Assembly (NCBI RefSeq): GCF_024362695.1
Contig: NC_065422.1
Coordinates: 13,949,534 to 14,013,533, forward strand
DNA: 64,000 bases
Direction: 5' to 3'
Source: Pectinophora gossypiella
Lineage: Eukaryota; Arthropoda; Insecta; Lepidoptera; Gelechiidae
The position numbers and the translations under genes were made by a program. The notes below the pieces were generated by a model. It was not told the origin of the DNA, ran no database searches, and saw only the letters and a program-made list of their open reading frames with translations. Shown here piece after piece: positions 46,201 to 50,882 of this stretch. The first letter of the stretch is position 1, and every line of letters begins with the position of its first letter.

Positions 46201-49055
46201 GCCCCGCGCCGTGCCGCGCCGCCGCCGCGCCCGCAAGCACGACCCGTGCGCCGAGAGCCGCGCCTTCGAGCGCTGGCGCGCCGGCCTGCGCCGCGCCCGC
46301 CGCGACGACCGCTCCAGCGACGACGCCGAGCCCGACCCGCCGCCGCCGCGCACCAGCAGCTCCGGCGAGTCCGAGTCCGAGTCGCCGCCGGAGCCCGACT
46401 ACGACGAGCGCCGGCCGCGGGAGCCGCGCGCGCCACCGCAGCCCGAGGACGAGAGCACGCCCGAGCCGGCCGACGCGGAGCCCGAGGCCGAGCCGAGCGC
46501 GCGCGCCTCGCCGCTGGCGGCGCCGAGCGAGGCGCAGGCGCGGGCGGCGCGGCGCCGCGACGCCGACCCGCGGCGCGAGCGGCGCGCCGACGCGGAGGCG
46601 CGCGCGGCCCGGGCGGCGGGCGGCAAGGCGGCGCCGCGGCGCGACAAGCCGGGCCGCCGCCGCGAGCGCGCGCCGCCCACGCCGCCGCGCGCCGAGCCGC
46701 CGGCGCCCGAGGCGCGCGGCGCCGCGCCCGCGGCCCAAGGCGTGCGCTGGGGCGCCACGTGGTCGTCCGTGGTGGCGCGCTCGGCCGCCGCCACGCCGCC
46801 GCAGCCGGCGCCGCCCGCCGCCCGCGCCGCCCGCGCCGACCCCGAGCCGGCGCGCTCCACCCCCTCCGACAACTCGCTGTTCTACTTCAACGGCGACCAG
46901 CCCGTCACGCGCCCGGAGCCCGAGTACGGCTGGCGCGCCTCGCCCTCCGACCGACCCTTCGGATCACCCGCCAGAGAATTCCTTGGTGAGTCCTTCCTGT
47001 CTGTCTGTCCATCCCATTTATATGGTGACGTGTTTGTTGACGGATAGACATGAAATGATGTGTATGCAGCTTATGAAATATTAAAAAGTTATTAAGAAAT
47101 CGAACGCAATGCGTAGAAGTACAAAAATATTGTGATTTGTGAAAAACGAACTAGGAGTGCCTCAGGGCAATGTCTTAAGCCCCCTCCTCTTTCTCTTGTA
47201 TATTAATGAGCTGTCAGATACACTTGAACATATGTATATTATTTGGTGATGATACTACATTAATTGTTAAGGGAGATGTTTCGGATCCAGGAAAATTGCA
47301 ATCAAATGTTAATGAGGCTCTTAAAAAGGTAATTGAATGGTTATCTAGGAATAATCTCAAAGTGAATATAAATAAAACGAAATGTGTGTCTTTCCACACA
47401 AAACAAAGTAGCCAAGTACGGTTGAATGTCAGCTATGAAGGACGTAAAGTGGAACAAGTCGATAAAATTAAGTTTTTAGGTATGACTATCGACAGTACCT
47501 TTGATTGGAACGATCTCATCAATGATCTTTGCTCGAAACTAAATAAGTTCACTTATCTGCTCAGGAAAATCAGCCAAACAGTTTCGAAGCAAGCTGCAAT
47601 CACTGCATATAATGGCTATATAGCATCTGCGCTACGTTATGGTATCATAATATGGGGTACTGCTAAGGACTCTACGCGAGCATTTATCATTCAAAGCGAC
47701 CTTTAATTTATGCCAATTAGATTTCTTTAGAAAGTATAAATTATTGACGTTGCCTTGCCTATAATTATTTAAAAAAAAACTTTGAAATGACTACAAGAAA
47801 TCTACGTAGTCAGTACAAACATAAACTTTTAAATGTGCAAGCAGACTACAATTAGTGGGAAAAAACTCATTCCACACGTGCATTAAAATTTATAACAAAT
47901 TACGTGATGAATTTAAAATATTGATTCTTTATAAGTTTAGAACCGCAATAATGACGTGGCTAGCCGATAAATGTTTTTATAGTGTAAAGGAATTTATGAA
48001 TTTTAAATCACACTAAATTTGTTTTTATTGCTGATATTTGAGTTTATGAATGTTAATTAATTATTATCTATTTTATTGAATTGACATTGTTTTGTAATTA
48101 ATTATTTTTAGTCAAGTTATTTGAAACTAACCTTAGTTTTATTTGATTGACTGCAATAGTAATAATAATATGCTAACATTTTAATCTTGTGTAAAAACCT
48201 GAAAAGGGAGAATTTAGTGAGACTATGATATAGCTACTGTAAGTGCAAGTATATGGTACACAATAAATATGTCATGTTGTGCACGTCAGACGAGCCGGTG
48301 CGGTCGGGCGGCGCGTACGGCAGCATCGGCAGCGCCAGCCCGGCGCCCGTGTGGGCCGGCCCGCTGGAGGCGCGCGCGCCCGGCGCCGCCTGGCCCTGGC
48401 CCTCCTACTCCGCCGCGCCAGGTACTTTTGTATGACGCTGTATGCATACGCTTATATGAAGTGACATCAATATTTTCTGTGAGGTATAAATAATAAAGTG
48501 TTCAATTTTGGTGGTAGTTTTGAACTTGTTGGTGCTACATAATCTGTTGGCAGAGTTGTTTGTTTGTAGCAAAATAGTTTTATGGGTGTACGGTTAATAT
48601 TTTAGAGGGACGTGCCTAGATGAAACCAAAGATATTTGGTGAACGGAAAATTATTTTCCATTTAAAATAAGGATGTCACTTTTTCGAGTAAAAGAAACAC
48701 TGTGATGTGCAGCCTTTACTAGCTTTTATATTTATTGTTGTGTGCGTTTCCAGGATCAGGCGCAGTGCGCCCGCCTCCAGGATTCGGCTCCTCACCAGCG
48801 ACTACCGTCGGTTCGGGATGCGTGGGCGCAGTCGGTAACTCCGTGGGCGCAGTCGGTACCTCAGTGGGCGCCGTGGGTACCTCAGTGGGCGCCGTGGGCA
48901 CCTCAGTGGGCGCCGTGGGCTCGCCCGTGGGCGCCGTGGGGTCCGTGGGCGCGGTGGGCGGCGCGCGGCCCTTCGACCCGTTCCACTCGCTGGCCGCCAT
49001 CTGGTCGCGCACGGCGCTGGACTGGCGCGCGGACGCCGCGGACGAGCGCCAGTAG
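10257..49055 (+). CDS. TMEM131: TMEM131 orthologue, ER membrane protein of collagen secretion (21 exons)
   Basis: Exons: 10257-10350, 10783-10835, 11746-12000, 40403-40639, 40762-41058, 41124-41247, 41345-41437, 41679-41841, 42325-42490, 42618-42731, 42839-43042, 43186-43371, 43456-43568, 43756-43874, 44347-44501, 44569-44768, 44907-45191, 45429-45537, 45677-46985, 48290-48421, 48754-49055. Phases agree and give 1,569 aa. Exon 1 encodes a signal peptide (core WCYIIILTLLDI). Exons 3-4 match the PapD-like domain (HASFFEAK joined to SLAPAGNTSFSVVYLG). Exons 17-19 match the conserved Ig-like end (RNNLTIVEGV; FTPDFTLAR). One membrane helix (LLALALLALVLAAAAL) lies near residues 1109-1124, followed by a basic/acidic low-complexity tail. 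In animals TMEM131 binds procollagen through its PapD-L domain and TRAPPC8 through its tail. Donors of exons 8, 13 and 16 were chosen by phase. Exons are extremely GC-rich. Confidence 0.9.
12001..12955. other. TMEM131 intron 3, left part
   Basis: Intron sequence after a gtaagc donor. Mostly AT-rich; a GC-rich patch at about 12715-12840 stands out but has no coding signature. No gene seen. Confidence 0.5.
12956..13215 (+). repeat. tRNA-derived SINE (partial)
   Basis: The head tctagtggttaaagcgttag followed by gtccgggtttcattcc resembles the A and B boxes of a tRNA. The body (gattccgtgcttcgaaaggc, then cacgttaag, cacctccac, gtggagtatgctctac) matches the minus-strand SINE at 62395-62742. A short unrelated LINE-like tail (ctttattgcacaacaac) follows at about 13240-13380. 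Not a functional tRNA gene. Confidence 0.75.
14154..14299. repeat. DIRS left inverted terminal repeat
   Basis: 146 bp that read as the reverse complement of 19105-19250; starts ttatttgaagcataattt and ends gatcattgg. An end-specific segment (14108-14153) lies outside it. Confidence 0.88.
14323..14427. repeat. DIRS internal complementary region
   Basis: The first half (14323 to about 14386) is the reverse complement of the left terminus; the second half (about 14385-14427, tattaaatccttgaccgtta onward) is the reverse complement of the right terminus (19227-19267). In DIRS-1 such a region templates joining of the two ends into a circle. Confidence 0.85.
14648..15628 (-). CDS. DIRS tyrosine recombinase
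   Basis: 326 aa from an in-frame ATG at 15628 (start MWGWSNQLSEWNESQ). The open frame runs much further upstream to 17431, but that part only shadows the RT gene. It overlaps the RT ORF by 25 nt. An N-terminal core-binding region (SWRESTRKTYTVAWNRWLSW) is followed by a catalytic domain with Arg I in GRRLHDL, a second Arg in PGSVRSA, and the nucleophile region GNWRSGNTFHKFYRR. The His expected three residues before the second Arg (HxxR) is Gly here. By family analogy the enzyme integrates circular cDNA. Intact, no stop. Confidence 0.85.
   Translation of the reverse strand: MWGWSNQLSEWNESQLKLLASSWRESTRKTYTVAWNRWLSWCKIHKNNSLSPSGSILAKFLADLFLKENFSYNTILLHKSVVSTLCDSEVSGVLSSHVLVKHVLKSIALKKPIPHKTTVWDTDTLMSFLSNYQVNENNYFSVSRHTAILLLLCSGRRLHDLTLLAVDREHYTEFDDHIVMWPLFGSKTDNSNFRQSGWKILSNSANRKFDIIFWVKRCIDLLQDRRNEANCSNLFVNLRGQSKAASKTIIAGWVKSLFVEAGISAPPGSVRSAVASKYWSDNVSVDEILSRGNWRSGNTFHKFYRREVIPSSSNTLRSSFVPINHN
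15604..17574 (-). CDS. DIRS reverse transcriptase / RNase H
   Basis: 656 aa. The RT domain shows PSFISPMFLVSKSDGTFRPI, CLPFGLSTAPKVFA and the catalytic YLDDF box near residue 230. RNase H follows (FLVTDASDLAWGAQL, then WQTDNKTASAYI and HIPGRYNGHADHLSR). The C-terminal region with VIDLFASANAHVV and FPPPYLIPKIL is the segment that follows RNase H in DIRS-like elements and is often annotated as methyltransferase-like. It copies element RNA into DNA. It overlaps gag by 98 nt upstream and the recombinase by 25 nt downstream. No stop or frameshift is seen. Confidence 0.9.
   Translation of the reverse strand: MAGKEIEEGNKTEATENVPDRPLTTITKSVSIDYQTFRAGKLLLFYDRWRQMGAPSYLLKIIKGYRIPFAKKPPLISPKLSNNQFSTAVSNDMTSILSQMKNQGIVEVVRPTPSFISPMFLVSKSDGTFRPIFNLSALNEFVITDRFSLINVHRVPEFLQPKDWMCKVDLSQAYFHLPIAQSHRRFLRLIYKGKLMQMTCLPFGLSTAPKVFASLTNWVAQTLRNQGLRIIVYLDDFLLVHQDWQTLQSHVKILIRRLHYLGWQINLDKSILVPQKSLVFLGVLWDTWKNEKVLPKKKMTLHSKIVPLLESRHIDFKTLQSLTGMLSFASFMVPRGRIHFRSVLVFLNHLTKFQLTKRYPLPNQVLENLRWWLHNHHLSSPIHYAPPLHFLVTDASDLAWGAQLDHLTLSGTWSEQEKQLHCNRKEMTVLLKILQHHHQILSRSTLLWQTDNKTASAYIRNEGGTKSMGMLEITTKIFHLLERHQIHITAHHIPGRYNGHADHLSRYRSPPEWHLLPVCTDIIFQKMGVPVIDLFASANAHVVVNYVSLDLNDPQAIYHDAFSRLWNYPLAWVFPPPYLIPKILSHLNQAEGIFLMVVPRWERVFWRADLKSRAIGAPFTIRHLDQYLIDTSTGLPPPKVEHMTLEVWKCGGGRTS
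17477..18802 (-). CDS. DIRS gag-like protein with RS-rich basic region
   Basis: 441 aa from ATG at 18802 (MSNCSDNDGITSI); the frame is open upstream to 18931, but that leader looks unlike protein. The N-terminal third is Ser/Arg-rich: a run of serines, then nine arginines (SSSSGRRRRRRRRRHLKKR). The middle is helical and charged. The C-terminus is Gly/Gln/Arg-rich with repeated GRGQ-like phrases. There is no CCHC zinc knuckle. Its position upstream of RT identifies it as gag; the basic and Gly-rich parts suggest RNA binding and nuclear targeting (inference). Confidence 0.75.
   Translation of the reverse strand: MSNCSDNDGITSIRENMDRSRPATNSRPSPRAEARDKKRKRREPSTSSSSSSSSDSSSTSSSSGRRRRRRRRRHLKKRGNRHARRRSRRGQVPRCCVNSDKLVDDNVSRDLYYSDNSVDHSLNINIDIETKLKEPSVPKTPESLLKILNEIQHFDSAEWSEVRYSEAQKIYNHTPGFIDLEVNDELKSYDSLRHLSYADKSYAALTFCVLKQRDALQESLKNLLQWAQNSELSFESISDKISELFLRGDVFRISSDLLQMICGHRAEIIQMRRDGIVNHARDPIYKSALRKIPPSSQNLFKADSLSLFLEKAGGVHKVFFPVNKQGTSVSASQAGHNNRPARLPSQGQAFRFGPSQGTSHGCCASSHIPHTYQPPQGCSHARPSQGQGYNESRPQYTGSMRGSGSFRSRGGRQGNRGRQQDRGNRKRAGSPIDYNNKKRKY
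19105..19250. repeat. DIRS right inverted terminal repeat
   Basis: Reverse complement of 14154-14299. The element's own end continues to about 19267 (aacggtcaaggatttaata). Confidence 0.88.
20047..21808. other. TMEM131 intron 3, middle part with repeat debris
   Basis: At 20310-20440 there is a common insect repeat phrase (ctagcttttgcccggggcc, then cccattataaaaggggttg). At 21600-21795 a lepidopteran SINE/LINE piece (gcccattgctgggcatagg, tctccacgacgatcgg, then ccttgaagcgggcctaccc). No gene is recognised in the remainder. Confidence 0.5.
21813..23358 (-). repeat. 3' LTR of the Gypsy element (1,546 bp)
   Basis: Direct repeat of 38012-40272 apart from an insertion of about 715 bp in the latter. 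It begins tgaaacactag and ends cttcgttaca on the plus strand. Open frames inside it are shadows duplicated in both LTRs. Confidence 0.92.
23359..24346 (-). other. Gypsy 3' untranslated region and polypurine tract
   Basis: On the sense strand the sequence just before the LTR is gggttaggggggtat (23359-23373), a polypurine tract that would prime plus-strand DNA. The rest is AT-rich and non-coding; no third (env-like) ORF is visible between pol and the LTR. Confidence 0.7.
24347..27525 (-). CDS. pol: Gypsy pol polyprotein (PR-RT-RNase H-IN)
   Basis: An intact frame of 1,021 codons from 27412, open upstream to the gag stop, so it is probably made as a gag-pol fusion by -1 frameshift at 27526-27532. 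Domains in order, numbered from 27412: aspartic protease (GLLDSGAAISIL, about 27-38), RT (FVYIDDIIV near 342), RNase H (HCDASNFGVGG near 484; DHASLRWFM), integrase with a HHCC finger (HLGVFKTHRRL, then CRICSAYK) and DDE residues in SVDLVGPL, TDNGVQF and MVERYN (near 749, 806, 839). It copies and integrates the element. No disabling change is seen. Confidence 0.92.
27523..28833 (-). CDS. gag: Gypsy gag polyprotein
   Basis: 436 aa from ATG 28833 (MDIQTVYLHSLLRDE). A helical N-terminus and a capsid-like middle (FDGRTSPHTFLQSIGERA and WQELSELLVQEFAP resemble the retrotransposon gag domain) are followed by zinc knuckles. The first knuckle, CKRCKVSTHSTARC, fits CX2CX4HX4C. The second, CFKCGHLGFTVRSC, has Phe where His is expected. 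It ends with PKN and a TAG stop preceded by the heptamer A AAA AAC. Intact. Confidence 0.88.
   Translation of the reverse strand: MDIQTVYLHSLLRDELIYEVSIRAEAPADTVLNLKKQLRELIPGFSPDEIMDDERRPQAEFPIITEKLKELQAKLDLAVKSRERHHLMRARALYNHLRHRLERVVCTESVDRDIKLKLNKNLIACGHSLEKLLSTKNVIDPEEGNRGKGTDGSAINLMKWNIKFDGRTSPHTFLQSIGERASAFGVSDNVLFRSAFCFFSDQGLLWYRGVKEQVSSWQELSELLVQEFAPVDFDYRLLGEIRARTQGQDEPTHIYFAVMNCMFSQLKRPLLDSDKFEILIHNIRPIFREQLALHEVATIAELKGKCRKIESARQMTQLFVEPPKQSSLNSDFVYKGKTKPVMPVSESADVRETEQVSAVQPPIQAQTFRQRQPPSIEKPSSYPNTKSAANKSVFCKRCKVSTHSTARCRDKTVKCFKCGHLGFTVRSCPKCNNPKN
27526..27532 (-). promoter_or_regulatory. Putative -1 ribosomal frameshift site (A AAA AAC)
   Basis: On the sense strand gag ends CCA AAA AAC TAG. 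The heptamer A AAA AAC is in the gag frame and fits X XXY YYZ. A -1 slip enters a frame that reads LGCSDNNADPPSK and continues without stop into the protease. Confidence 0.75.
29095..29352 (-). repeat. Errantivirus 3' LTR
   Basis: 258 bp, appears identical to 36521-36778. The polypurine tract tgaggagggagg (sense) lies immediately before it at 29353-29364. Confidence 0.92.
29298..31010 (-). CDS. env: Errantivirus env-like glycoprotein
   Basis: 570 aa from ATG 31010, overlapping the pol end by 47 nt; in errantiviruses env is made from a spliced RNA. A furin-type site (RVRRG) near residue 101 precedes a Gly-rich segment (GLLNPLGSMIKVITG) in the position of the fusion peptide of baculovirus F-like proteins. 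A single membrane helix (LATIVLYIIIALSCVSYILW) near residues 517-536 and a short cytoplasmic tail end the protein. The last codons run into the 3' LTR. I see no clear N-terminal signal peptide at this ATG; the spliced form may supply it. Open throughout. Confidence 0.85.
   Translation of the reverse strand: MLIHGVQNLQLQDIDKNPGILPVKLGQAHRQESTWTIVKVLDLSGIEDDFILHSKKFKEFDKLIDNNKPYENEFYNAKLQAQNLHNITIQKFKQIMPFSRVRRGLLNPLGSMIKVITGNLDHDDALRYDKLISQMKGNEIKREHQMSIILKMVNTIINNTETLQNNSFIIDERLKRVERLVKHIATKENNSIYAVYVLNMYHLFMNTFYSIYLTISEIETSLALSKVSVLHQSILNSDELLNVLESISTVNKLVYPISVDNLVNIETTFNVKAYIKKNQITFVMDVPLTDGYMYNYFKLYSIPIFNSIRNLTSVIIPKYPYLLANGLKYLPLDKHCEEIAAEQFLCGEDDIVTYPEPTCIEHLMKFEDNLTLCKLHAVDIEDVKIQRIGPKNWIIFSRTNHIMTEKCQADVNRIQLRGTYLLTTDERCDLYFEDLKLDRRQSSMADNRLRITPITSLPDLQKINVSTEVSVNIKGVNLDNLKQLSSDLKSVSATSETNSESVIVDTNSVSLATIVLYIIIALSCVSYILWKLKVFRNHRDSKSSGDFELEEGGVMSAQPLRTVGTIAVNA
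30964..34734 (-). CDS. pol: Errantivirus pol polyprotein (PR-RT-RNase H-IN)
   Basis: 1,256 codons, open upstream to the gag stop, in the -1 frame relative to gag. Domains: protease (FMIDTGSTRSFI, near 16-27), RT (CLVYLDDIIVFS near 430), RNase H (TTDASNVALGAVLSQ near 577; DHKPLEWLDSL), a variable acidic spacer (about 700-800), integrase with HHCC (CHRGIKE, then CEACRRMK near 905-945) and DDE in EVFMDIFS, SSDPGSEF and GIVERFHS. Reading frame intact. Confidence 0.93.
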   Translation of the reverse strand: MKLPYIYLPEIDSKFMIDTGSTRSFISPQKAYRYFRDYISQEPFEVISTHASSHHDQVIEVPLMTTFKSPAIHKFYLYEVDPRYDGLLGNDLLKSMDAIINLKDGVLKTKFTDIPIIHHCDNYVLTIPPRAEIRVKIPTNMYSGEAILNFTQFCNGVRMPDALVSCVRGYATTVIQNASEDPMDIVVTSPFEVTEYVPKVNNVNFLKDRDNINTDELLTHNLSKLRLEHMNPEERANIEKLCHDYKDVFYCEQLPLTFTNQIKHFIRTKNEDPVYSKPYRQPPAVADEIRRQVDKLLEDNIIQESHSPWNAPVHLVPKKMDASGQVKYRMVVDYRRLNDLTIDDKYPLPHITDLFDKLGKSKYFTTLDLASGYHQIEVNDSDRQKTAFSTQTGHYEFLRMPFGLKTAPATFQRTMDNVLRGLQGIHCLVYLDDIIVFSTSLQEHLKQLRAVFDRLRQTNLKVQLDKSEFLRKEVQYLGHTITSDGLMPNNDKIAAVLNYPLPRTTTEIKSFLGLIGYYRRFIKDFAKITQPLTACLKKRNKIVIDQKYIDAFERCKELLTSAPILQFPDFTKPYILTTDASNVALGAVLSQGPIGQDRPVAYASRTLSDTESRYSTIEKELLAVIWATKHFRPYLYGNKFDIYTDHKPLEWLDSLKEPNSKLMRWRLKLQEFDYNIKYKKGKQNANADSLSRIKLNAIDSDSETNENDNTSMKVNVDKKDELGEFMKQIEARVSELAKRRQRDNSDTITISDSSETLTVSENLEHRDSEPEFPIISDGSSTDTIHSGLELESFGIPILHEAIDTKPNQIHIYQWFKNTIQVKDLSGKKQKIIEVFLPNDDDIIKQFLKEYIKPKVKYFVYFENETLRKAFSKIIIELFKRGTVEFYECTERIVYVEDEREQKAIIKKYHEGLTCHRGIKETSTRIRRNYYWENMINTVAAVINGCEACRRMKYDRKPLKPTLQLTQTQDAPFQEVFMDIFSIDGSHYLTLVDAFSKLAQAFEIPNRSTPEVVRALTKYFSFYGVPRKLSSDPGSEFNNELMRELMNLHKIKLHISTPNNPNSTGIVERFHSTIIEIYRLARYEQKCTDAASIMAYSIMAYNNTIHTTTNLTPFEVVFGHTCSSQVFDCDFERSFTQQLIKDHNKRMKYLYAYICENALAKKEKARQVKGGEGEPSFEIGDVIFAKDVNKRKAKDKDRYHKAIVIGKPVRNVVPIRIGTRETKVPIKNIKRPPQVLAGPDMDDVDTWRAESTTSGHR
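34755..36089 (-). CDS. gag: Errantivirus gag
   Basis: 444 aa from ATG 36089 (MAEVNLRIIPSEFIK). The N-terminal half matches errantivirus gag (MFNGDGRHINLFLRKCE, LLQIHFGDPRSEECIAM). The C-terminal half is Gln/Phe/Pro-rich with repeated QFKFGIPQ phrases and no CCHC knuckle. It ends AGG AAA AAA TAG; shifting -1 on the A-run opens into pol, so a gag-pol fusion is likely. Confidence 0.9.
   Translation of the reverse strand: MAEVNLRIIPSEFIKIIPMFNGDGRHINLFLRKCEYIIERFRGDQAQNEYVMQVITSRLTDNAAALISERSDVETWAEFKELLQIHFGDPRSEECIAMTLESLKIKTGETYLEFCNRVKSIRANLIAKVNLLDDVQMRSSKITIYNKLALNVFLFNLPENMVRIVRLHGPNTLEDALSVVLEEVNFHEQYQAKNKTNTSAIAKPQAPLVPTPQQSTSFVSTPQFKFGNNLPVQNQGFGSRTFMPNQNTNTQNQFKFGIPQFKFGIPQSRFPIPHQFQNRPVQTTQFGYRPQFNPQAGRPAPYGYRPVGLQQLPPMRPQQFGQQQGYRPPQQVAQPSFPSDVTMRTAPPLKHSFHVNETELYETDYPYYMEDPYVPEYNSYNEDSSYYYNSCSFDTDEQCTPTLALEEASADKTECAMSAYDSNQDDNKQTRNFHVHASIGARKK
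34758..34763 (-). promoter_or_regulatory. Putative -1 frameshift A-run at errantivirus gag end
   Basis: Six A residues directly precede the gag TAG. The -1 frame continues without stop into pol. It is not a textbook heptamer because the base before the run is G. Confidence 0.5.
36501..36521 (-). promoter_or_regulatory. Errantivirus primer-binding site (tRNA-Ser type)
   Basis: The sense sequence tggcgcagccggtaggatt directly follows the 5' LTR, its first T being the last LTR base. Resembles the tRNA-Ser primer site of 17.6-type errantiviruses. Confidence 0.7.
36521..36778 (-). repeat. Errantivirus 5' LTR
   Basis: 258 bp, appears identical to 29095-29352. It should contain the promoter; no specific TATA or initiator is claimed. 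Confidence 0.92.
36783..38011 (-). other. Gypsy 5' leader, upper part
   Basis: Non-coding leader of the Gypsy element between its 5' LTR and the errantivirus insertion; it resumes at 28834-29090. Very AT-rich. It holds the hairpin at 36896-37034 and, next to the LTR, the primer site at 37993-38010 (sense TGGCGCCCTTCTTGGTG, one base from the LTR), whose first eight bases match tRNA-Lys primer sites. Confidence 0.7.
36896..37034. repeat. Long near-perfect hairpin in the Gypsy leader
   Basis: Arms of about 60 nt pair around a short loop: agtattttatgcaac with gttgcatacaatact, ggtcaaaaaatgcg with the gcattttttgacc block, gtggcgt with acgccac, tgcgatgt with acatcgca. It is either a palindromic MITE or a structured RNA of the leader; I cannot decide between these. 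Confidence 0.7.
38012..40272 (-). repeat. 5' LTR of the Gypsy element, split by a LINE insertion
   Basis: Same sequence as 21813-23358, interrupted after aaaacagta by a LINE fragment at about 38670-39384. The LTR resumes with gtagcaatcttc, so the apparent duplication is only gta. Confidence 0.92.
38670..39384 (-). pseudogene. 5'-truncated non-LTR retrotransposon (LINE) fragment
   Basis: The minus strand encodes the C-terminal part of a Jockey/CR1-like reverse transcriptase (YGILLWGHAADMNS, LQKRAIRAIYKLGP, then CIRFYNKIPIDIQNLP), ending NAWD. A 3' region ends with the repeat tail ttacctactgaataaagat. Related copies lie at 60366-60870 (minus) and 61128-61390 (plus). The RT catalytic region is absent, so it is dead on arrival. 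Confidence 0.85.
41842..42324. other. TMEM131 intron 8
   Basis: Donor gtcagt, acceptor gcag. It contains a GC-rich repeat-like patch at about 41945-42060 (cgttacgaggggtgcggggg). No gene seen. Confidence 0.5.
43875..44346. other. TMEM131 intron 14
   Basis: AT-rich in the middle, GC-rich near the acceptor. Nothing recognisable besides the splice borders. Confidence 0.5.
47130..48010 (+). pseudogene. Degenerate LINE reverse transcriptase in TMEM131 intron 19
   Basis: It starts with GVPQGNVLSPLLFLLYINEL (about 47152-47215), then a frameshift near 47225, then the catalytic block LFGDDTTLIVKG and WLSRNNLKVNINKTKCV, KFLGMTID, and RYGIIIWG, ending in a stop at 47704. The downstream remnant is degraded (phrases like the YNK.RD region at about 47880). 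Truncated 5', frameshifted, in the same orientation as TMEM131. Its 3' end differs from the 38.7-kb LINE, so it is a different family. Confidence 0.85.
48817..48960 (+). repeat. In-frame minisatellite in TMEM131 exon 21
   Basis: About seven copies of a unit near 21 bp encode VGAVGTS-like heptads (VGAVGNS, VGAVGTS three times, VGAVGSP, VGAVGS, VGAVGG). The frame is kept throughout. Confidence 0.85.
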
Positions 49056-49256
49056 GGCGCGGCCGCCCGGGGCGGCGCGCGGCGCTGCGCTAGTCACCGT
49101 CCCACAGCGCGCGCGCGCCGCCCCGGCCGCACTCCGTGGCCCTCCACCTCCCGGGATCTTCCTCACGTCCGTCTCTACCCCGAGCTCGTGTAGTATGATG
49201 GCGATGCTAGTCGCGATTCGATATGTTAGTGTCACTCGATCGTCTGTTCAAGACTG

Positions 49257-49262
49257 AATAAA
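49257..49262 (+). terminator. TMEM131 polyadenylation signal
   Basis: AATAAA 202 bp after the stop codon. Confidence 0.7.
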
Positions 49263-49392
49263 CTTACATTTCGCTAATTACTTTGTTGTTTCATTTCAAT
49301 AATAGTCTACTATATAATAGTGCTTACTGAAGATTGAGCGAAAATGAAGCAATTTAGGGGGTAAAAAAACATAGCAATGGGCATAATTTACA

Positions 49393-49398
49393 TTTATT
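49393..49398 (-). terminator. Dim1 polyadenylation signal
   Basis: AATAAA on the minus strand, about 165 bp after the Dim1 stop. The two convergent genes thus end about 130 bp apart. Confidence 0.6.
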
Positions 49399-49560
49399 GA
49401 CTTCGAACCTTAAAATTATTCTTCTTTACATCACATTTCCAAACATTTAAAACAATGCTCGAATTTTTCATTTTATTTCCACAATCTTCAAAACGGTTAA
49501 CCACACAGTAAGATACATATGGTTGTATGCAGAGTATCCAGGCATGTGTAGTGTAGTGCC

Positions 49561-50775
49561 TCAGTATCTGTATTTGGTAGAGTAGTCTTTAGGCGAGACG
49601 ACGAGACCGCGGCCCTTGCGCGCGCCGCGGTACACCGTCTCAATAATGTCGATCATCTCCTGCTTGTCCTCCAGTGGCCAGTTGATCTTGTTGTTGTTGC
49701 CCGTGCCCAGGTCAATCATTATGTGCTTGTTGCGGAAGAAAAACATCACCGTGCACGGGTCGTACAATTCGTACCTGACACAAAAAATATCTGTTATGCC
49801 ATGGCCAGGACGGAATTAACTTGTAGTCAGATTAACCTCTCATATGCCGAGATACCAGACACAATAGATTTTACATTGTGTCTGGTCGAGATCCGCGTTC
49901 CGGCAGACGAGAGGTTAAAGATTTAATTGTTTTTTAAATTAAATAACTGATAGGTGATTGATGTTATTTGTTGCACAAAATAAATCATTACTTATCTATG
50001 AATATGAATGAAAGGGTGAAGAGGCTCCAGAGAATGGATGATATTATTGGGACTAAATACTATAGAAGATAGTGGTTGCTTTACTTCTAACAAATAATAA
50101 TCATGCATCAAATAGTGATTAGTCTTGTGACTAATTTGTGATGAAAATTGATACTGTGACTGGAAATTAGTAAAATACAATTTGGCTTGAAATAAAAATC
50201 TCACCTGTAACAACCAAACTCACATGAAACATGCTGTAGAATGATAATACTTACATTTTGTTAAAGTCTGGAACCTCAGTGATGTCCACAAGGTAGATGA
50301 CGGCAAAGTTCTTCACTTTCTCTGCGATGCTGTAAAGCACCTCATCCATCTTCATGCAGGTTGGATCCCAGTCATGCCCAAATCTAATAACCTGCCAATT
50401 TAAAGAAACACATTAAATTTATCTAAGTTCACTTCCACACAAAAATATACAGAAATTCAGCTCCTTCTTCCTATCGACTTAATAGATGACATCAGCTTAT
50501 TGCTTTCACAATAAAGGAGTTTGTGACAAAGTAGAATAGGTCAGAATATTGATAGAGGATTAAAAGCATGGTATCAATAAGAACAGTGGACCTGATGAAA
50601 TATGTACGTAAATGTCTGATATCAATCAAGTAATAAATGAGTGCACAATCGCTATGGAATCTGGATTGTTCTCATTCATAACCTAAGTATCACTCACCAC
50701 TACTCTATCTTCCTCAGACAGGATGGCCTGGTCCACTTGCCAACCATTATGTAAATGTCCCAGCATGTAACTCAT
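49561..50775 (-). CDS. Dim1: Dim1 / TXNL4A, U5 snRNP 15-kDa thioredoxin-like protein
   Basis: Three exons: 50775-50698, 50391-50255, 49774-49561. Phases join to 142 aa, the usual family length, starting MSYMLGHLHNGWQVDQAI and ending PKDYSTKYRY. A thioredoxin fold without the redox CxxC: the segment GHDWDPTCMKMDEVLY replaces it, as in all Dim1 proteins. This is an essential component of the U5 and tri-snRNP needed for pre-mRNA splicing, in the nucleus. It is complete, and its base composition is ordinary, unlike the adjacent TMEM131 exons. Confidence 0.97.
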
Positions 50776-50882
50776 GATGAAAGGTCTTTGATATTATGTT
50801 CTTTGAGAAAATAATATTCGATTTACAACTTTCAGTCCACCTACACAACAAATAAATAAACTGTCAAAATTGACAGATTTTT

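Noticed and set aside
45685..47084. Long alternative frames over TMEM131 exon 19
   Set aside because: Low-complexity Arg/Ala-rich translations caused by high GC; the frame used matches TMEM131 and joins flanking exons in phase.
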